64,000 nt of DNA from the NCBI RefSeq assembly GCF_013376475.1, contig NZ_CP045508.1, positions 4,004,001 to 4,068,000 of the forward strand. Reading direction: 5' to 3'. This DNA is from Desulfolutivibrio sulfoxidireducens (GTDB taxonomy: Bacteria > Desulfobacterota > Desulfovibrionia > Desulfovibrionales > Desulfovibrionaceae). The position numbers were made by a program, and so were the translations under genes. Below the pieces are notes generated by a model. The model was given only the letters and a program-made list of their open reading frames with translations, made no database searches and was not told where the DNA came from. Shown one piece after another: positions 53,778-64,000 of the stretch (position 1 is its first letter; each line of letters opens with the position of its first letter).

Positions 53778-54575
53778 GTGGCCGCTTCCACGTATGATAC
53801 CGACAACGCCTTTTTCTCAGCCAACCTGGAAGACGACGTCCTTGTCGTCCGGGACAAGAAACACGTCATCCGCCACACCACGGACCTGACCGTCACCGAC
53901 GCCTTTTTCGACTATGTGGAGGGTGTGGCCCGGGACCCGCGTATCAGGGCCGTGGTCTTTTTCGGCTCTCCGGACAAGCCCGGCGGACTGGAGACCGCCC
54001 AGTTCTATCAAATGGTCCTGTCCTCGCGGCGCGAACATTACGCCCTGGAACGTCTCTTCAACCTGATCAACACCTATACCGTGGCGCTTACGGGCATGGA
54101 CAAGATCACCGTGCGCGCCGAATGCGGCCGCATCTCCTCGTTCCACCTGAACATGGGCCTGGCCTGCGACTACCGCATCGTCACCGACGACGCCATCTTT
54201 GAAAACGCGGCCGCCGAACTGGGTCTGGTGACCAAGGGCGGCGGAGCGTATTTTCTCTCGCGCCTGATCGGGTACAAGGCCGCCTCGGAGGTCCTGTTGT
54301 GGAACCGCTTCTCCGCCGAGGAGGCCCTGAACCTGGGCATCGTGGACCGGGTGGCGCCCCGGGGCAAACTTGACGACGAGACCATGCGCTTCGCCCGTTC
54401 CCAGCTCTCCCGGCCCATCTCGACGCTTATCGGGGTGCGCAAGCTGCTCAAGACCGATGTGGACGCCCTGAAAAAAAGCCTGGCCACCGAGGACCTGCTC
54501 ATCCACAACCGGGTCAACCACCCGGATTTCGCCCAGGATCTCGATCGGTACCTGCAAGGCCAGACCGAAGGCTGA
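53778..54575 (+). CDS. Enoyl-CoA hydratase/isomerase superfamily protein
   Basis: A 265-residue crotonase-fold protein. ITVRAECGRISSFHLNMGLACDYRIVTDDA (split across about 112-140) corresponds to the oxyanion-hole and active-site region, and AAELGLVTKGGGAYFLSRLIG near 150-170 is typical. The usual Gly-Gly pair in the first oxyanion loop is not obvious and the acidic catalytic residues are uncertain, so it may be a non-hydratase member. The GTG start has AAAGGGG upstream; an ATG five bases earlier is out of frame. It is monocistronic with a strong terminator. Confidence 0.8.
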   Translation: MAASTYDTDNAFFSANLEDDVLVVRDKKHVIRHTTDLTVTDAFFDYVEGVARDPRIRAVVFFGSPDKPGGLETAQFYQMVLSSRREHYALERLFNLINTYTVALTGMDKITVRAECGRISSFHLNMGLACDYRIVTDDAIFENAAAELGLVTKGGGAYFLSRLIGYKAASEVLLWNRFSAEEALNLGIVDRVAPRGKLDDETMRFARSQLSRPISTLIGVRKLLKTDVDALKKSLATEDLLIHNRVNHPDFAQDLDRYLQGQTEG

Positions 54576-54911
54576 TTCGCGCCCGCCATCCTCGCCCTGC
54601 CCCCTGACGAATTCCCCTGGAAACGGCCTTGTGGCCGTTTCCTTTTTTTGAACGACCAACCCGCCCGGGCATTCCACCGCCGGCGGGTTGACAATCCCCC
54701 GCGCCTTGAGTACCTAGCCGCACCTCGACGAGGGGAAAAATATCTCCACATCCGCTCGTCTCGATGATCGAGTAGCCAGAGGATTTATTCATACCGCCGT
54801 AAAGCACCTCGTTTTCACTTCCACTAATCCTGGTCTTGCGCCGCATTTCCTCCTTTATCTTCATCATTTGAAGATAACGCCGCGTAATTCTTCAAGACGG
54901 AGCACCGCCGA
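54576..54911. other. 336-base intergenic region
   Basis: Holds the terminator of the preceding gene and then an AT-richer stretch from about 54750 that likely contains the promoter of the 3D-domain gene. A minus-strand frame from 54867 has AAGGAGG two bases before an ATG but runs through the terminator and shows no homology. Confidence 0.5.
54619..54649 (+). terminator. Strong rho-independent terminator
   Basis: Perfect ten-base arms GGAAACGGCC and GGCCGTTTCC with a TTGT loop, followed by seven T. Ends the enoyl-CoA hydratase-like transcript. Confidence 0.92.
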
Positions 54912-55376
54912 ATGAAATGTATTCTCTCTCTTCTTGCTTTGATCTTCTGTATTAACGCATCGAATGTCTTTGCAGACATACATGCGGTCAAAGAGAACTA
55001 TGCCCTTGGCCAAAGCATCCTGGCCACCATCACCGCCTATACCGACTCCCCCCGGGAGAACCTGGGCGTCGGCAAACCAAGCGGCACAGCCATCGGAACC
55101 AGAATCCGGCCGGGCATCGTGGCCGTCTCCCGGGACCTGCTCAGGGCGGGCTGGCATTTCGGGAAAAAGGTGTACATCGAGGATCTTGGCGTATTCATCA
55201 TCGAGGATACCATGTCGTCTCGCTTCAGCAAACGCATCGACGTGGCTGTACGCGACATGCATCATGCCAGAAGGATCGGAAAAACGTCAGGACGACGCGT
55301 GGTTCTCCTGCATCCGAAGGGCGACGCGGCGACGCATCAAGCATCCAACTCGGTTCAGTCGCGAAAGAAAAGCTGA
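54912..55376 (+). CDS. Secreted 3D-domain protein
   Basis: A 154-residue exported protein. The signal peptide ends near NVFADIH (about residue 22). The mature part has a 3D (double-psi beta-barrel) domain: ATITAYTDSPREN, GIVAVSRDLLRAGWHFGKKVYI, and FIIEDTMSSRFSKRIDVAVRD with its conserved aspartates. Such domains occur in cell-wall lytic and resuscitation-type proteins, but here it stands alone. The first 40 codons are AT-rich compared with neighbours. GGAG is nine bases upstream of ATG. The C-terminal 35 residues are basic and probably disordered. Confidence 0.85.
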   Translation: MKCILSLLALIFCINASNVFADIHAVKENYALGQSILATITAYTDSPRENLGVGKPSGTAIGTRIRPGIVAVSRDLLRAGWHFGKKVYIEDLGVFIIEDTMSSRFSKRIDVAVRDMHHARRIGKTSGRRVVLLHPKGDAATHQASNSVQSRKKS

Positions 55377-55571
55377 AATATCCTGAAGGCTCTCCCTTCG
55401 GCGTGAAATTCTGGATGCCGCACCCTCTCCCGCACGCCCATCTCTCACGCCAGGAGACGCGCATCCGGGTGAAACGCGGTCGAGGACGTGCCGCCGCCCG
55501 GTTTGAAACCATGTCGGCCAGGCGCTGTGGGATGTTCGGAAACGGTTGGGCCGCGCCCCGGCCCCCCCTTC

Positions 55572-57743
55572 TTACGTCCGCTTGACCACCACCAGGGTCA
55601 CGTCGTCCTCCATGGGATTGCCGGCCTTGAATGCCGCCAGGTCGGCCAGGACCGCGTCGCGGAGATCCGCGGCCGACCTGGCGGCGTTTTCCCTGGCCAC
55701 GGCGAAGAACCGGGCCTTGCCGTACATGGCCCCCGAGGGGTCGCGGGCCTCCCAGATGCCGTCGGTGCCCATGAGCAGGACCCGGCCGGGGTCGAGCCGG
55801 CCCGTGTAGTCACGGTAGACGTGATCGGGAATGATCCCCAGGGGCACCCCCTCGCCCCAAAGCTCCTGCGGGGCCTCGCCGTCCGGGGCGATGATCCAGG
55901 CCGGGTCGTGCCCGGCCCGCACCCAGCGCATGTCGCCCGTGCGCGGGTCGATCTCGGCCCAGAAAAGGGTCATGAACCGCCCGGATTCGCCCACGTCCTC
56001 GGCCAGAAGCCGGTTGGCCTCGGTGATGCGCTCCGCTGGCCGGGGGACCCCGGCCGCGGCGTCGCATCCCGGCCGGGAGGCCCGCAAAAGGGCTCGCGCC
56101 GTGGCCATGAGCAGGGCCGAGGGCACCCCGTGCCCGGTCACGTCCCCGATCACCGCCGCCAGAACCGGACCCTCTTTTTTGGCCAGGGGAAAATAGTCGA
56201 AATAGTCCCCCCCGGTCTCGTCGCAGGACAGGTTGATCCCGGCCACGTCCAGGCCCGGCAGACTGGGCGGCGTTCTGGGCAAGAGGTTGCGCTGCACCTC
56301 CTGGGCCAGTTCGAGCGACTCGCGCAGCCGCAGGTGATCGGCCAGCTTGGGCATGGTCTCGTTGAAGGCCCGGGCCAGATCGGCCCGCTCGTCCCGGGTC
56401 CTGAAATCCAGGCGCACGGAGAAATCCCCGGCCGCCACCCGCTTCCAGGCCGCGATCATCATGTCCAGCGGCGTGGTCACGGCCTTGGACCCGAAAAGCG
56501 CACCCAGGGCCACGGCCAGAAGCACCACCACCGAGGCCGTCCCGGCTGTGGCCAGAAGATGCCCCGCCGCGTCGGCGACATCCCGGCGGGCCTCGTCGGC
56601 GTACGGGGCCACCACGGACGTGGGCAGAACCAGCACGAAAAGCAGGTCCTCGAAAGGCCTGGCATAGGCCCAAAAACATTCCTCGCCCCGGTAGCTCATG
56701 ACCGTGCTTCCGGATTTCTTTTTGCCCATGGCCTCCACGAAGGCCGAAAACCGCTCCGCGTCCTCGGAGACCAGCCAGTGCCGGGGGTTTTCAGGATCGA
56801 CCGGCAGCCCCGCGTCACCCACGCCGCCTTTCCAATCCTCCCCGGATCCGGCCCATATCCACAGGCCCTTTCCGCCTCCCGGAATATCGACATCGGCCAC
56901 CAGAAACGAGCGCAGGGCCTTTGACCACTGGGAGGAAATCTCGCTCTCCTGGAGCACCCTGGGAAGCGGCACCTTCACGGCCGCCACCCCGGCAAGGCCC
57001 CCGTGCGGACCGGCGAACGGCCTGCTTAACGTGTATACCTCCCGGCCTGAGACCGGGTCGGGGACCGGACCGCTCCATTCCACCCGATCCTCCCCTCGGG
57101 CGAAGGCCCCTGCGGCAGCCAGGTACCAGTCCTGCCGGCGCACATCGAAGCCGCCCGGAAATCCCCCGCGCCCGGGATAGGCCACAAACACCCCGTCCTC
57201 GAGCGCGACGCCGCAAGAATACACGGCGTCCGAAAAACGGGCGGACATGTCCTGGAAAAGCGGGACAAGCGGCTCCAGGGCCCGGGCCGAGGCCGCCCCC
57301 GCCTCCACGGACGTCCCCGGCGGGGCCACCCATGACGCGGCCCGCGCGTCCGTTCCAGGGGACGAAGGCCCTTTCTCCGGAGCGGGGCGCGCCGCCTGGT
57401 CCGGAGACGGCGTGTCCAGCGGACCGGGCGGGCCGAACGTTTCGGCCGGCAGGATGCCGCCCCCGCTGGTCCCGCGTTCCCGGGCCAGGGCCGACGCGGC
57501 CTCCCGGGCCAGGGTGTCCAGGGCGAATTCCAGGGCGTTTTTGCTTCGGCCCATCACCACGGCATAATCCTTGGCCGTCTGGGTCAGTTCCGTGGCCACG
57601 ATCTCGGACAGGCCGCCGCTAATCCCGTCGGCGATGACCGCGCCCACATGGCGGGTCCCGTGACGGTGGATCCCCGTCACCACCGCCAGGGGGAGCAGAC
57701 TGAAGGCCAAAAGAAAAAGAAACAGTTTCCAGCGTAGCGTCAT
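55572..57743 (-). CDS. Membrane-bound HAMP-SpoIIE (PP2C) phosphatase
   Basis: A 723-residue protein. A first helix (WKLFLFLLAFSLLPLAVVTG, about 5-24) and a large periplasmic Cache-like sensor domain (about 30-395, including DVRRQDWYLAAAG) are followed by a second helix (ASVVVLLAVALGALFG) and a HAMP domain (TTPLDMMIAAWKRVAAGDFSVRL). The cytoplasmic SpoIIE phosphatase has NLLPRTPPSLPG, DETGGDYFDYF, IGDVTGHGVPSALLM, WVRAGHDPAW and MEDDVTLVVVKRT. It would dephosphorylate a STAS protein in response to an external signal; no STAS gene is adjacent, so the partner may be the one at 22834 or elsewhere. GGAG precedes ATG. Confidence 0.92.
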   Translation of the reverse strand: MTLRWKLFLFLLAFSLLPLAVVTGIHRHGTRHVGAVIADGISGGLSEIVATELTQTAKDYAVVMGRSKNALEFALDTLAREAASALARERGTSGGGILPAETFGPPGPLDTPSPDQAARPAPEKGPSSPGTDARAASWVAPPGTSVEAGAASARALEPLVPLFQDMSARFSDAVYSCGVALEDGVFVAYPGRGGFPGGFDVRRQDWYLAAAGAFARGEDRVEWSGPVPDPVSGREVYTLSRPFAGPHGGLAGVAAVKVPLPRVLQESEISSQWSKALRSFLVADVDIPGGGKGLWIWAGSGEDWKGGVGDAGLPVDPENPRHWLVSEDAERFSAFVEAMGKKKSGSTVMSYRGEECFWAYARPFEDLLFVLVLPTSVVAPYADEARRDVADAAGHLLATAGTASVVVLLAVALGALFGSKAVTTPLDMMIAAWKRVAAGDFSVRLDFRTRDERADLARAFNETMPKLADHLRLRESLELAQEVQRNLLPRTPPSLPGLDVAGINLSCDETGGDYFDYFPLAKKEGPVLAAVIGDVTGHGVPSALLMATARALLRASRPGCDAAAGVPRPAERITEANRLLAEDVGESGRFMTLFWAEIDPRTGDMRWVRAGHDPAWIIAPDGEAPQELWGEGVPLGIIPDHVYRDYTGRLDPGRVLLMGTDGIWEARDPSGAMYGKARFFAVARENAARSAADLRDAVLADLAAFKAGNPMEDDVTLVVVKRT

Positions 57744-57923
57744 GGCTTCTCCGGGGCTCTGTGGCGTGGCCGGGAACGGCTGTTCCCGTCACCTTGACTT
57801 GCATGGCATATTCGGGGAAAAAATCAAATCATCACGTTGTACCGAACCTTCATGGGCGAACCGGACCGTTGCCGCCCGACCCCTCCCCGGTCCGCGAATC
57901 CCCCTCTCGCCACAGGAGAACCC

Positions 57924-58325
57924 ATGCGCGTGTCCGACATCATGACCTCCCGCGTTCTGGCCCTCGGGGAAAACGACAGTCTGGAGACGGCCATGCGGCT
58001 CATGGAGGACATGTTCATCCGCCACATCCCCATCGTGGACGACACCGGCGCCCTGACGGGGCTCATCACCCAGCGCGACCTCCTGGCCGCCATGCGGCGC
58101 AAGGACGAAAACGCCCCCATACGCGAGGCCATGCGCACGGACGTGACCACGGTGGGCCCGGACGAGTCCCTGCGCCGCGCCGCCGAGATCATGATCTACA
58201 ACAAGTTCGGCTGCCTGCCGGTCCTTGTCGACCAAAAGCCCGTCGGCATCATCACCGAGACCGATTTCCTCAAGCTGGCCATCTTTCCCCTGGCCCCGGG
58301 GCAGGGAAACACCGCCAAGGCATGA
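57924..58325 (+). CDS. Tandem CBS-domain protein
   Basis: A 133-residue protein made of two CBS motifs: MRVSDIMTSRVLALGEND with HIPIVDDTGALTGLITQRDLL, then MRTDVTTVGPDES with GCLPVLVDQKPVGIITETDFL. It probably binds adenine nucleotides and regulates a partner. AGGAG precedes the ATG. The downstream exported-protein gene overlaps or directly abuts its stop, so they are co-transcribed. Confidence 0.92.
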   Translation: MRVSDIMTSRVLALGENDSLETAMRLMEDMFIRHIPIVDDTGALTGLITQRDLLAAMRRKDENAPIREAMRTDVTTVGPDESLRRAAEIMIYNKFGCLPVLVDQKPVGIITETDFLKLAIFPLAPGQGNTAKA

Positions 58326-58327
58326 CC

Positions 58328-58825
58328 ATGAAAACCATCCGTACCCTGTCCATGCTCGTTTTCACCCTGGCCCTCCTGGCCGCCGCGCGCAATGCCCCGG
58401 CCGACGACCTCAAGCTCTACAAGGATCTGCAAAACGACTACATCAAGGTGACAAGCGTCAAGGAAACGGAAAAGATCGAGGAGAAATACGTGGACGTGGG
58501 CGGACGCCTGGAACTGCGAAAAGTGCCGCGCAAGGAGGTTCTGGTCACCGCCCAGATCGTGCGCAAGCCGCCGTCCACCATGTCCAACATGTTCGGCGAC
58601 CCCCAGGCCGAGCCGTTTTTCAAGATTTGCGCCACGTTTTACAACCAGGACAACGCCCCGGGCGACGAGGAGTGCCAGGCCATCCGCTTTCACCGGCCCG
58701 TGGCGGGCGACATCGGCACCCTGGGCATTCCCTATCCGCCCGAGGCCGTCCGCTACGCCCTGCGGCTGATAAAAAGGGTCGACGCCTCCTCTTCCGCGTT
58801 CAAGCTGTGGGTGCCCACCAACTGA
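58328..58825 (+). CDS. Exported hypothetical protein
   Basis: A 165-residue protein with a signal peptide (TLSMLVFTLALLAAARNAPAD, cleaved near residue 24 and read in two parts). The mature domain is mixed alpha/beta with KLYKDLQNDYIKVTSVKETE near the start and a CATFY...ECQAIRFHRP region with two cysteines. No family recognised. AAGG lies seven bases before ATG 58328; the ATG at 58322, overlapping the CBS stop as ATGA, is an alternative that adds two residues. It is the second gene of the CBS unit. Confidence 0.78.
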   Translation: MKTIRTLSMLVFTLALLAAARNAPADDLKLYKDLQNDYIKVTSVKETEKIEEKYVDVGGRLELRKVPRKEVLVTAQIVRKPPSTMSNMFGDPQAEPFFKICATFYNQDNAPGDEECQAIRFHRPVAGDIGTLGIPYPPEAVRYALRLIKRVDASSSAFKLWVPTN

Positions 58826-58868
58826 TCGGCCCGCGCCTCCAGGTGGGTGCGCCCTGCCGGGCGCACAT

Positions 58869-58902
58869 AAAAAAAAAGGCGGACCTCCATGGCGGTCCGC
58901 CC
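58869..58902 (-). terminator. Rho-independent terminator of valS
   Basis: Eight-base arms GGCGGACC and GGTCCGCC with an eight-base loop; on the minus strand a run of about ten T follows directly. On the plus strand there is no T run, so it serves valS. Confidence 0.85.
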
Positions 58903-58938
58903 GAATCGTCGTCGCGGCGCGCGTCTTTCCGACGCGGC

Positions 58939-61605
58939 CTATGCCTCCATGAGCCCCCGGATGCGCCGGGTCAGTTCCCGCAGCCGGGACAGCTTCTCGT
59001 GACCGGTCCGGGCCTTCTCCCGCTCCTTCTCCACCACCTCGGCCGGAGCCTTGGCCGTGAAACTCTCGTTGTGCAGCTTTTTCTCCACCACCTCCAGTTC
59101 CTTGACCACCTTGGCCTCTTCCTTGGCCAGCCTGGCCATCTCCGAGGTGAAATCCACAGCCCCGGCCAAAGGCACGAACAAGGCGCATCCCAAGGTCGCC
59201 GCCGCCGCCGAGGCCTTGGGCGCGACCAGGCCGACTCCCGCCTCAAACCGATCAAGCCTGGCCAGGAAACGGATCAGCTCGGCGCAGGCCGCAAGCCGCC
59301 CGGCCTCCACATCCGATGGGGTCCGGACCAGGGCGGAGAGCTTGAGTCCCGGCGAGATATTCAGCTCCGCCCGGATGTTGCGCACCCCGACCACCACCTG
59401 GCGCAAAAGCTCCATGGTCGCGGCCGACTCCTCCCGGCGCAGTTCCGGGCGCATCGGCGGAAAGGGCATGCGGGCCAGATCGGGCTGGTCCACTCCCGGC
59501 AGTCGGCTCCAGATCTCCTGGGTCACAAAGGGCATGATGGGGTGCAGAAGCGTCAAAAGCTCCGACAAAACGGTCCACAGCGTGCGTTTGGCCGCCGCCG
59601 CCCGGCCCGCATCGCCCGAGGACAGGTCCACCTTGACCATCTCCAGGTACCAGTCGCAGAACTCGTGCCATAAAAAGGCATACAGCTCCTGGGTGGCCTC
59701 GTTGAAGCGGTAGCCGCCAAGCGCCCCGGCCACGGCCTCCTTCACCGACTCCAGACGGTCCAGAATCCAGGCGTGGGCCGGCCCGGCCTTGGCCGCCAGG
59801 GCCAAATCCATCTCCGGCACGGCCTCACCCAGGTTCATCAGCGAAAACCGGGCCGCGTTCCACAGCTTGTTCACGAAATGCCGGTACCCCTGGATGCGCT
59901 CCTCCGAGAGCTTGATGTCCCGGCCCATGGCCGCGAACGAGGTCAGGGTGAAACGCAGCGCGTCCGTGCCGTAGCGGTCCACCATGACCAGGGGGTCGAT
60001 GACGTTGCCCGTGGACTTGCTCATCTTCTTGCCCTCGGCGTCGCGCACCAGGGCGTGGATGTAGACCTCCCTAAACGGCACGTCGTCACGGAAATGCAGC
60101 CCCATCATCATCATCCGGGCCACCCAGAAAAACAGGATGTCGAAACCCGTGACCAGGACCGAGGTGGGGTAGAACGTGCGCAGTTCCGGGGTGTCGTCGG
60201 GCCAGCCCAGCGTGGAAAACGGCCACAGGGCCGAGGAGAACCAGGTGTCCAGCACGTCCTCGTCCCGGGTCAGGCGCGATCCGGCGCATTTGGGACAGCT
60301 TTCCGGGTCCTGACGGGCCACGATCAGCTCCCCGCAGTCCTGGCAGGTCCAGGCCGGGATGCGGTGGCCCCACCAGATCTGGCGCGAGATGCACCAGTCG
60401 CGGATATTGTCCAGCCAGTCGTAGTAGGTCTTGGTCCACTGCTCGGGAAAGATGTTCGTGCGGCCGTCCTCCACGGCCTTGCGGGCCACCGCCGCCAGCG
60501 GTTTCGCGCGCACGAACCACTGCTTGGACACGAAGGGCTCGATGACCGTCTTGCATCGGTAGCACTCGCCCACGTTGTGCTCGTAGTCCTTGACCGCCTC
60601 CAGAAGCCCAAGCGCGGCGAGGTCCTCCAGGACGACCTTGCGGCAGGCCAGCCGGTCCAGGCCGTGATATTTTTCCGGGGCCTCGCTGTTTATGACCCCG
60701 GCCCCGTCCATGACCGAGATGCAGGCCAGGCCGTGTTTGCGGCCCAGATCGAAGTCGTTCATGTCGTGGGCCGGCGTGACCTTGAGGCACCCCGTGCCGA
60801 ATTCCCGCTCCACATAGGCGTCGGCGATGACCGGGATGACCCGGCCCACCAGCGGCAAGACCACCGTCTTTCCCACCAGATCCGCATACCGTTCATCCTC
60901 GGGATGCACGGCCACGGCCGTATCCCCGAGCATGGTCTCGGGCCGGGTGGTGGCCACGGTGACGAAGCGGTCCGTGCCCGCCACCGGATAGCGGATATGG
61001 TAAATTTTCGAGGCGTGCGGGGCGTACTCCACCTCCAGATCGGCCAGGGCCGTCCGGCAACGCGGACACCAGTTGATGATGTAGTCGCCCCGGTAGATCA
61101 GGCCCTCCTCGTAAAGCCGCACGAACACCTCGCGCACGGCCCGCGACAGCCCATCGTCCATGGTGAAGCGCTCCCGGGACCAGTCCACAGACGCGCCCAG
61201 CCGCTTGATCTGGTTGACGATCCGGCCCCCGTACTGGGCCCGCCACTCCCACACCCGCTCGATGAATTTCTCCCGGCCCAGATCCTCGCGCGATTTGCCC
61301 TCGGCGGAAAGCGCCCGCTCCACCACGTTCTGGGTGGCGATCCCGGCATGGTCCGTGCCCGGCACCCACAGGACCTTGCGCCCAAGCTGCCTATGGAAAC
61401 GGCACAGGATGTCCTGGAGGGTGATGTCCAGGGCATGGCCCATGTGCAAGGCCCCGGTGACGTTGGGCGGGGGGATGACGATGCAGTAGGGGTCGCCCGG
61501 CCCGTCCGGATCCGGGCTAAACGTCTTGTGCTCCCGCCAGTAGTCGATCCACCTGGATTCGACCTCGGCCGGTTCATACCCGCTTGGCAGCGCCTCGGTG
61601 GCCAT
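58939..61605 (-). CDS. valS: Valyl-tRNA synthetase
   Basis: An 888-residue class I synthetase that charges tRNA-Val. The HIGH motif is in [18 protein letters not shown] (about 46-63), the CP1 editing domain includes [17 protein letters not shown] near 220, and KMSKS appears as [14 protein letters not shown] near 525. Cysteine pairs CQDC and CPKC near 415-430 form a zinc module seen in many ValRS. The C-terminal coiled-coil arm is present. Length is normal. AAGGAG precedes the ATG, and a clear terminator follows. Confidence 0.98.
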   Translation of the reverse strand: MATEALPSGYEPAEVESRWIDYWREHKTFSPDPDGPGDPYCIVIPPPNVTGALHMGHALDITLQDILCRFHRQLGRKVLWVPGTDHAGIATQNVVERALSAEGKSREDLGREKFIERVWEWRAQYGGRIVNQIKRLGASVDWSRERFTMDDGLSRAVREVFVRLYEEGLIYRGDYIINWCPRCRTALADLEVEYAPHASKIYHIRYPVAGTDRFVTVATTRPETMLGDTAVAVHPEDERYADLVGKTVVLPLVGRVIPVIADAYVEREFGTGCLKVTPAHDMNDFDLGRKHGLACISVMDGAGVINSEAPEKYHGLDRLACRKVVLEDLAALGLLEAVKDYEHNVGECYRCKTVIEPFVSKQWFVRAKPLAAVARKAVEDGRTNIFPEQWTKTYYDWLDNIRDWCISRQIWWGHRIPAWTCQDCGELIVARQDPESCPKCAGSRLTRDEDVLDTWFSSALWPFSTLGWPDDTPELRTFYPTSVLVTGFDILFFWVARMMMMGLHFRDDVPFREVYIHALVRDAEGKKMSKSTGNVIDPLVMVDRYGTDALRFTLTSFAAMGRDIKLSEERIQGYRHFVNKLWNAARFSLMNLGEAVPEMDLALAAKAGPAHAWILDRLESVKEAVAGALGGYRFNEATQELYAFLWHEFCDWYLEMVKVDLSSGDAGRAAAAKRTLWTVLSELLTLLHPIMPFVTQEIWSRLPGVDQPDLARMPFPPMRPELRREESAATMELLRQVVVGVRNIRAELNISPGLKLSALVRTPSDVEAGRLAACAELIRFLARLDRFEAGVGLVAPKASAAAATLGCALFVPLAGAVDFTSEMARLAKEEAKVVKELEVVEKKLHNESFTAKAPAEVVEKEREKARTGHEKLSRLRELTRRIRGLMEA

Positions 61606-61707
61606 GCTTTGCTCCTTGGGAATTCATACAATACGCATCGCGCCGAAACGCCGCCGCGAAAACGGGGCGCTTCGGCGCGGTCGTGAAATCCATGCGCGGT
61701 CCGGACG

Positions 61708-62055
61708 TCAGGACGCGGCGGCCAGACGGCGGGAACGTTTTTTCAGCTTGTTGATCTTGCGGCGCAAAAGCACCCGCTCCTTGCGCGGCATCTCCTGCCC
61801 GGCCTCGGCCTTCTTGGCCCGGAGAACCTTGGCCTGCCGCTTCATGGCCAAAATCTGTCCCTTGTACGGGGAGACCGCCGGGCCTTCCTCGCCGCCGATC
61901 CCAAGCACCTTCTTGATCTCGGCCAAAAGCTCGTCCTTGCCCATGCCAGACACGCCAACCACCTGCGGCAACTGCTTTATCGACAGCTCGCGCAGCTCCT
62001 TGGCGGTCATCTTCTCCAGCGGCTTCTTCAACTCCAGTTGCAATCCTTCGCTCAT
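61708..62055 (-). CDS. Small basic protein with Rho-N/SAP-like motif
   Basis: A 115-residue protein. MTAKELRELSIKQLPQVVGVSG and MGKDELLAEIKKVLG (two parts of about 15-50) resemble the Rho N-terminal or SAP-like helix-extended-helix motif that binds nucleic acids. The C-terminal third is strongly basic (RKERVLLRRKINKLKKRSRR). A role in RNA or DNA binding is likely but unproven. Its ATG overlaps the DUF721 gene stop as ATGA. It lies 102 bases upstream of valS on the same strand. Confidence 0.75.
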   Translation of the reverse strand: MSEGLQLELKKPLEKMTAKELRELSIKQLPQVVGVSGMGKDELLAEIKKVLGIGGEEGPAVSPYKGQILAMKRQAKVLRAKKAEAGQEMPRKERVLLRRKINKLKKRSRRLAAAS

Positions 62056-62555
62056 GTCCTCTTCGCCTCCAGGTCCGTATTCCGTGACGTCTTTCGCCGG
62101 CCGCCGCGTTTCGCGGTCCCGGAAAAAAAGCGTACGTATTTCTCGTAACACCGCCCCACCGGAGAGGTCGGATCAAGCTTGCCCACCAATCCGCCCAACT
62201 TCGCGGGCCTGACCATCGCCGGCACATGAAAAATCGGACGCGACACCCGCGTCGCGTCAAGCGGAACTTTGCTTCCTATCAGGTCGAATTGTACCTTGTC
62301 AAAAAGGTTTTGCCCCAGCCACCCGTTCACCCGCTCCAAAAGCTCCGGAACGAAAAATACCATCTCCTGCATCACCACCACATCGGCCACTCCCAACCGA
62401 AGTTCCCCTCCCCGATGCCCAAGCGGCTTCACATGACCCGCCAGCTCCTCGCCGACCACACCCTCCCACTCCCGATACAAATCCACCACCCGACACGCCC
62501 GCCGGGCCTCCTCGCCACCCAGGAAAACCCCCATAAGCTCGGCCAACGTCCGCAT
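62052..62555 (-). CDS. DUF721 (DciA-like) protein
   Basis: A 167-residue protein matching DUF721: an N-terminal LAELMGVFLGGEEARRACRV helix region, WEGVVGEELAGHVKPLGHRGGELRLGV near 30-56, where the family has its conserved W and strand, and ELLERVNGWLGQNLFDKVQFDLIG near 70. DciA members load replicative helicase in bacteria without DnaC. The C-terminal half is longer than usual and basic. GGAGG precedes ATG 62555 by about six bases; upstream frame passes through the hairpin repeats and is not coding. Confidence 0.82.
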   Translation of the reverse strand: MRTLAELMGVFLGGEEARRACRVVDLYREWEGVVGEELAGHVKPLGHRGGELRLGVADVVVMQEMVFFVPELLERVNGWLGQNLFDKVQFDLIGSKVPLDATRVSRPIFHVPAMVRPAKLGGLVGKLDPTSPVGRCYEKYVRFFSGTAKRGGRRKTSRNTDLEAKRT

Positions 62556-62591
62556 GCCTACCTCCATACCGGGGCTGCCGCCCCCGCCCAA

Positions 62592-62842
62592 CCGGGGCTG
62601 CCGCCCCGGACCCCGCCCGGGGGGAATCATTCCCCCCGGACCCCCTGACTCCGTTGGGTCTTGTCCCGGCGCTTCGCGCCGGGACAAGACCCAACGGGGA
62701 TCAAGGGATACGGAGGCAACCATGTCCTCCGGGCAGGACTGACGAGACGGGCGACACGAATTTCGCCGGCGGGGTTTGATCGGGCGCGAAGCGCACGTTC
62801 AAACCCCGCCGGCGTGATCGGGGTGCGGGGGCCAAAGGCCCC
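62592..62842. repeat. Cluster of five intergenic palindromes
   Basis: Hairpins at 62592-62609 (7 pairs), 62617-62639 (10 pairs, loop TCA), 62651-62697 (22 perfect pairs, loop TTC), 62764-62814 (22 of 24 pairs, loop GAA) and about 62828-62842 (GGGGCC and GGCCCC around AAA). The cores of the two long ones, GCGC-TTC-GCGC and GCGC-GAA-GCGC, are reverse complements. They fill the gap between ahcY and the DUF721 gene. Confidence 0.85.
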
Positions 62843-62880
62843 TGCTGGGGGGGGTGTGGGGGGGCAAAGCCCACCACGCC

Positions 62881-64000
<1,120 letters not shown>

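Noticed and set aside
54514-54867. Minus-strand frame upstream of the 3D-domain gene with AAGGAGG near an ATG
   Set aside because: Spacing to the ATG is only two bases, the frame runs through a strong terminator, and the product shows no family.

Overview
The window is a high-GC chromosomal segment that looks like a Desulfovibrio-type bacterium (Desulfovibrionales, formerly delta-Proteobacteria). This is inference from several signs: very strong G/C third-position bias, a stand-alone AICAR transformylase beside purA, a dense supply of HDOD, HD-GYP and hybrid-kinase signalling genes, and two genes that make sense only if an in-frame UGA is read as selenocysteine. No rRNA, tRNA or CRISPR array was seen. 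The window starts inside an EAL/HDOD gene and ends inside adenosylhomocysteinase.

Layout. 1-6.4 kb: signalling remnant, PAS protein, plsY, AICAR transformylase, purA, holB. 6.4-8.5 kb: an AT-rich insert with an AAA ATPase followed by a TOPRIM-like protein, a probable two-gene defence cassette. 8.5-11.6 kb: a surface-glycan operon (Wza-like export lipoprotein, WcbI-like protein, methyltransferase). 12.1-19.3 kb: SLOG protein, REC-HK-REC-HPT kinase, single REC, HD-GYP gene followed by a small dual-CXXC selenoprotein candidate, comB-like phosphatase, proB. 19.4-24.9 kb: a five-gene minus-strand operon joining an RsbU/RsbW/STAS partner switch to an HPT protein and a CheA. 25-27 kb: membrane protein and HDOD protein.

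27-39.4 kb: envelope lipid/glycan region with a GT2 glycosyltransferase, an ArnT-like membrane protein, two small membrane proteins, then a co-oriented run of serine-palmitoyltransferase-like enzyme, FtsX/MacB-like permease, ATPase, TolC-like protein, HlyD-like adaptor, a GNAT-fold protein resembling bacterial ceramide synthase, and a second multi-pass membrane protein. Together they suggest synthesis and tripartite export of a sphingolipid-like product. 39.4-40.2 kb: a UbiE/ArsM-type methyltransferase whose reading frame continues past UGA, with a SECIS-like hairpin. 40.3-43.4 kb: a small lipoprotein and an ExbB-ExbD-TonB-like operon whose TonB-like protein carries an alpha/beta-hydrolase-like domain without the nucleophile.

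43.5-50.8 kb: a minus-strand run of CPA2 antiporter, degenerate Fic protein, orphan ABC substrate-binding protein, Cache-PAS histidine kinase, REC, and REC-HD-GYP. 51-53.2 kb: a type I-secreted RTX protein with a 267-bp tandem duplication. 53.7-58.9 kb: enoyl-CoA hydratase-like protein, secreted 3D-domain protein, HAMP-SpoIIE phosphatase, CBS protein, exported protein. 58.9-64 kb: valS, a Rho-N-like protein, a DUF721/DciA-like protein, a cluster of five intergenic hairpins, and ahcY (partial).
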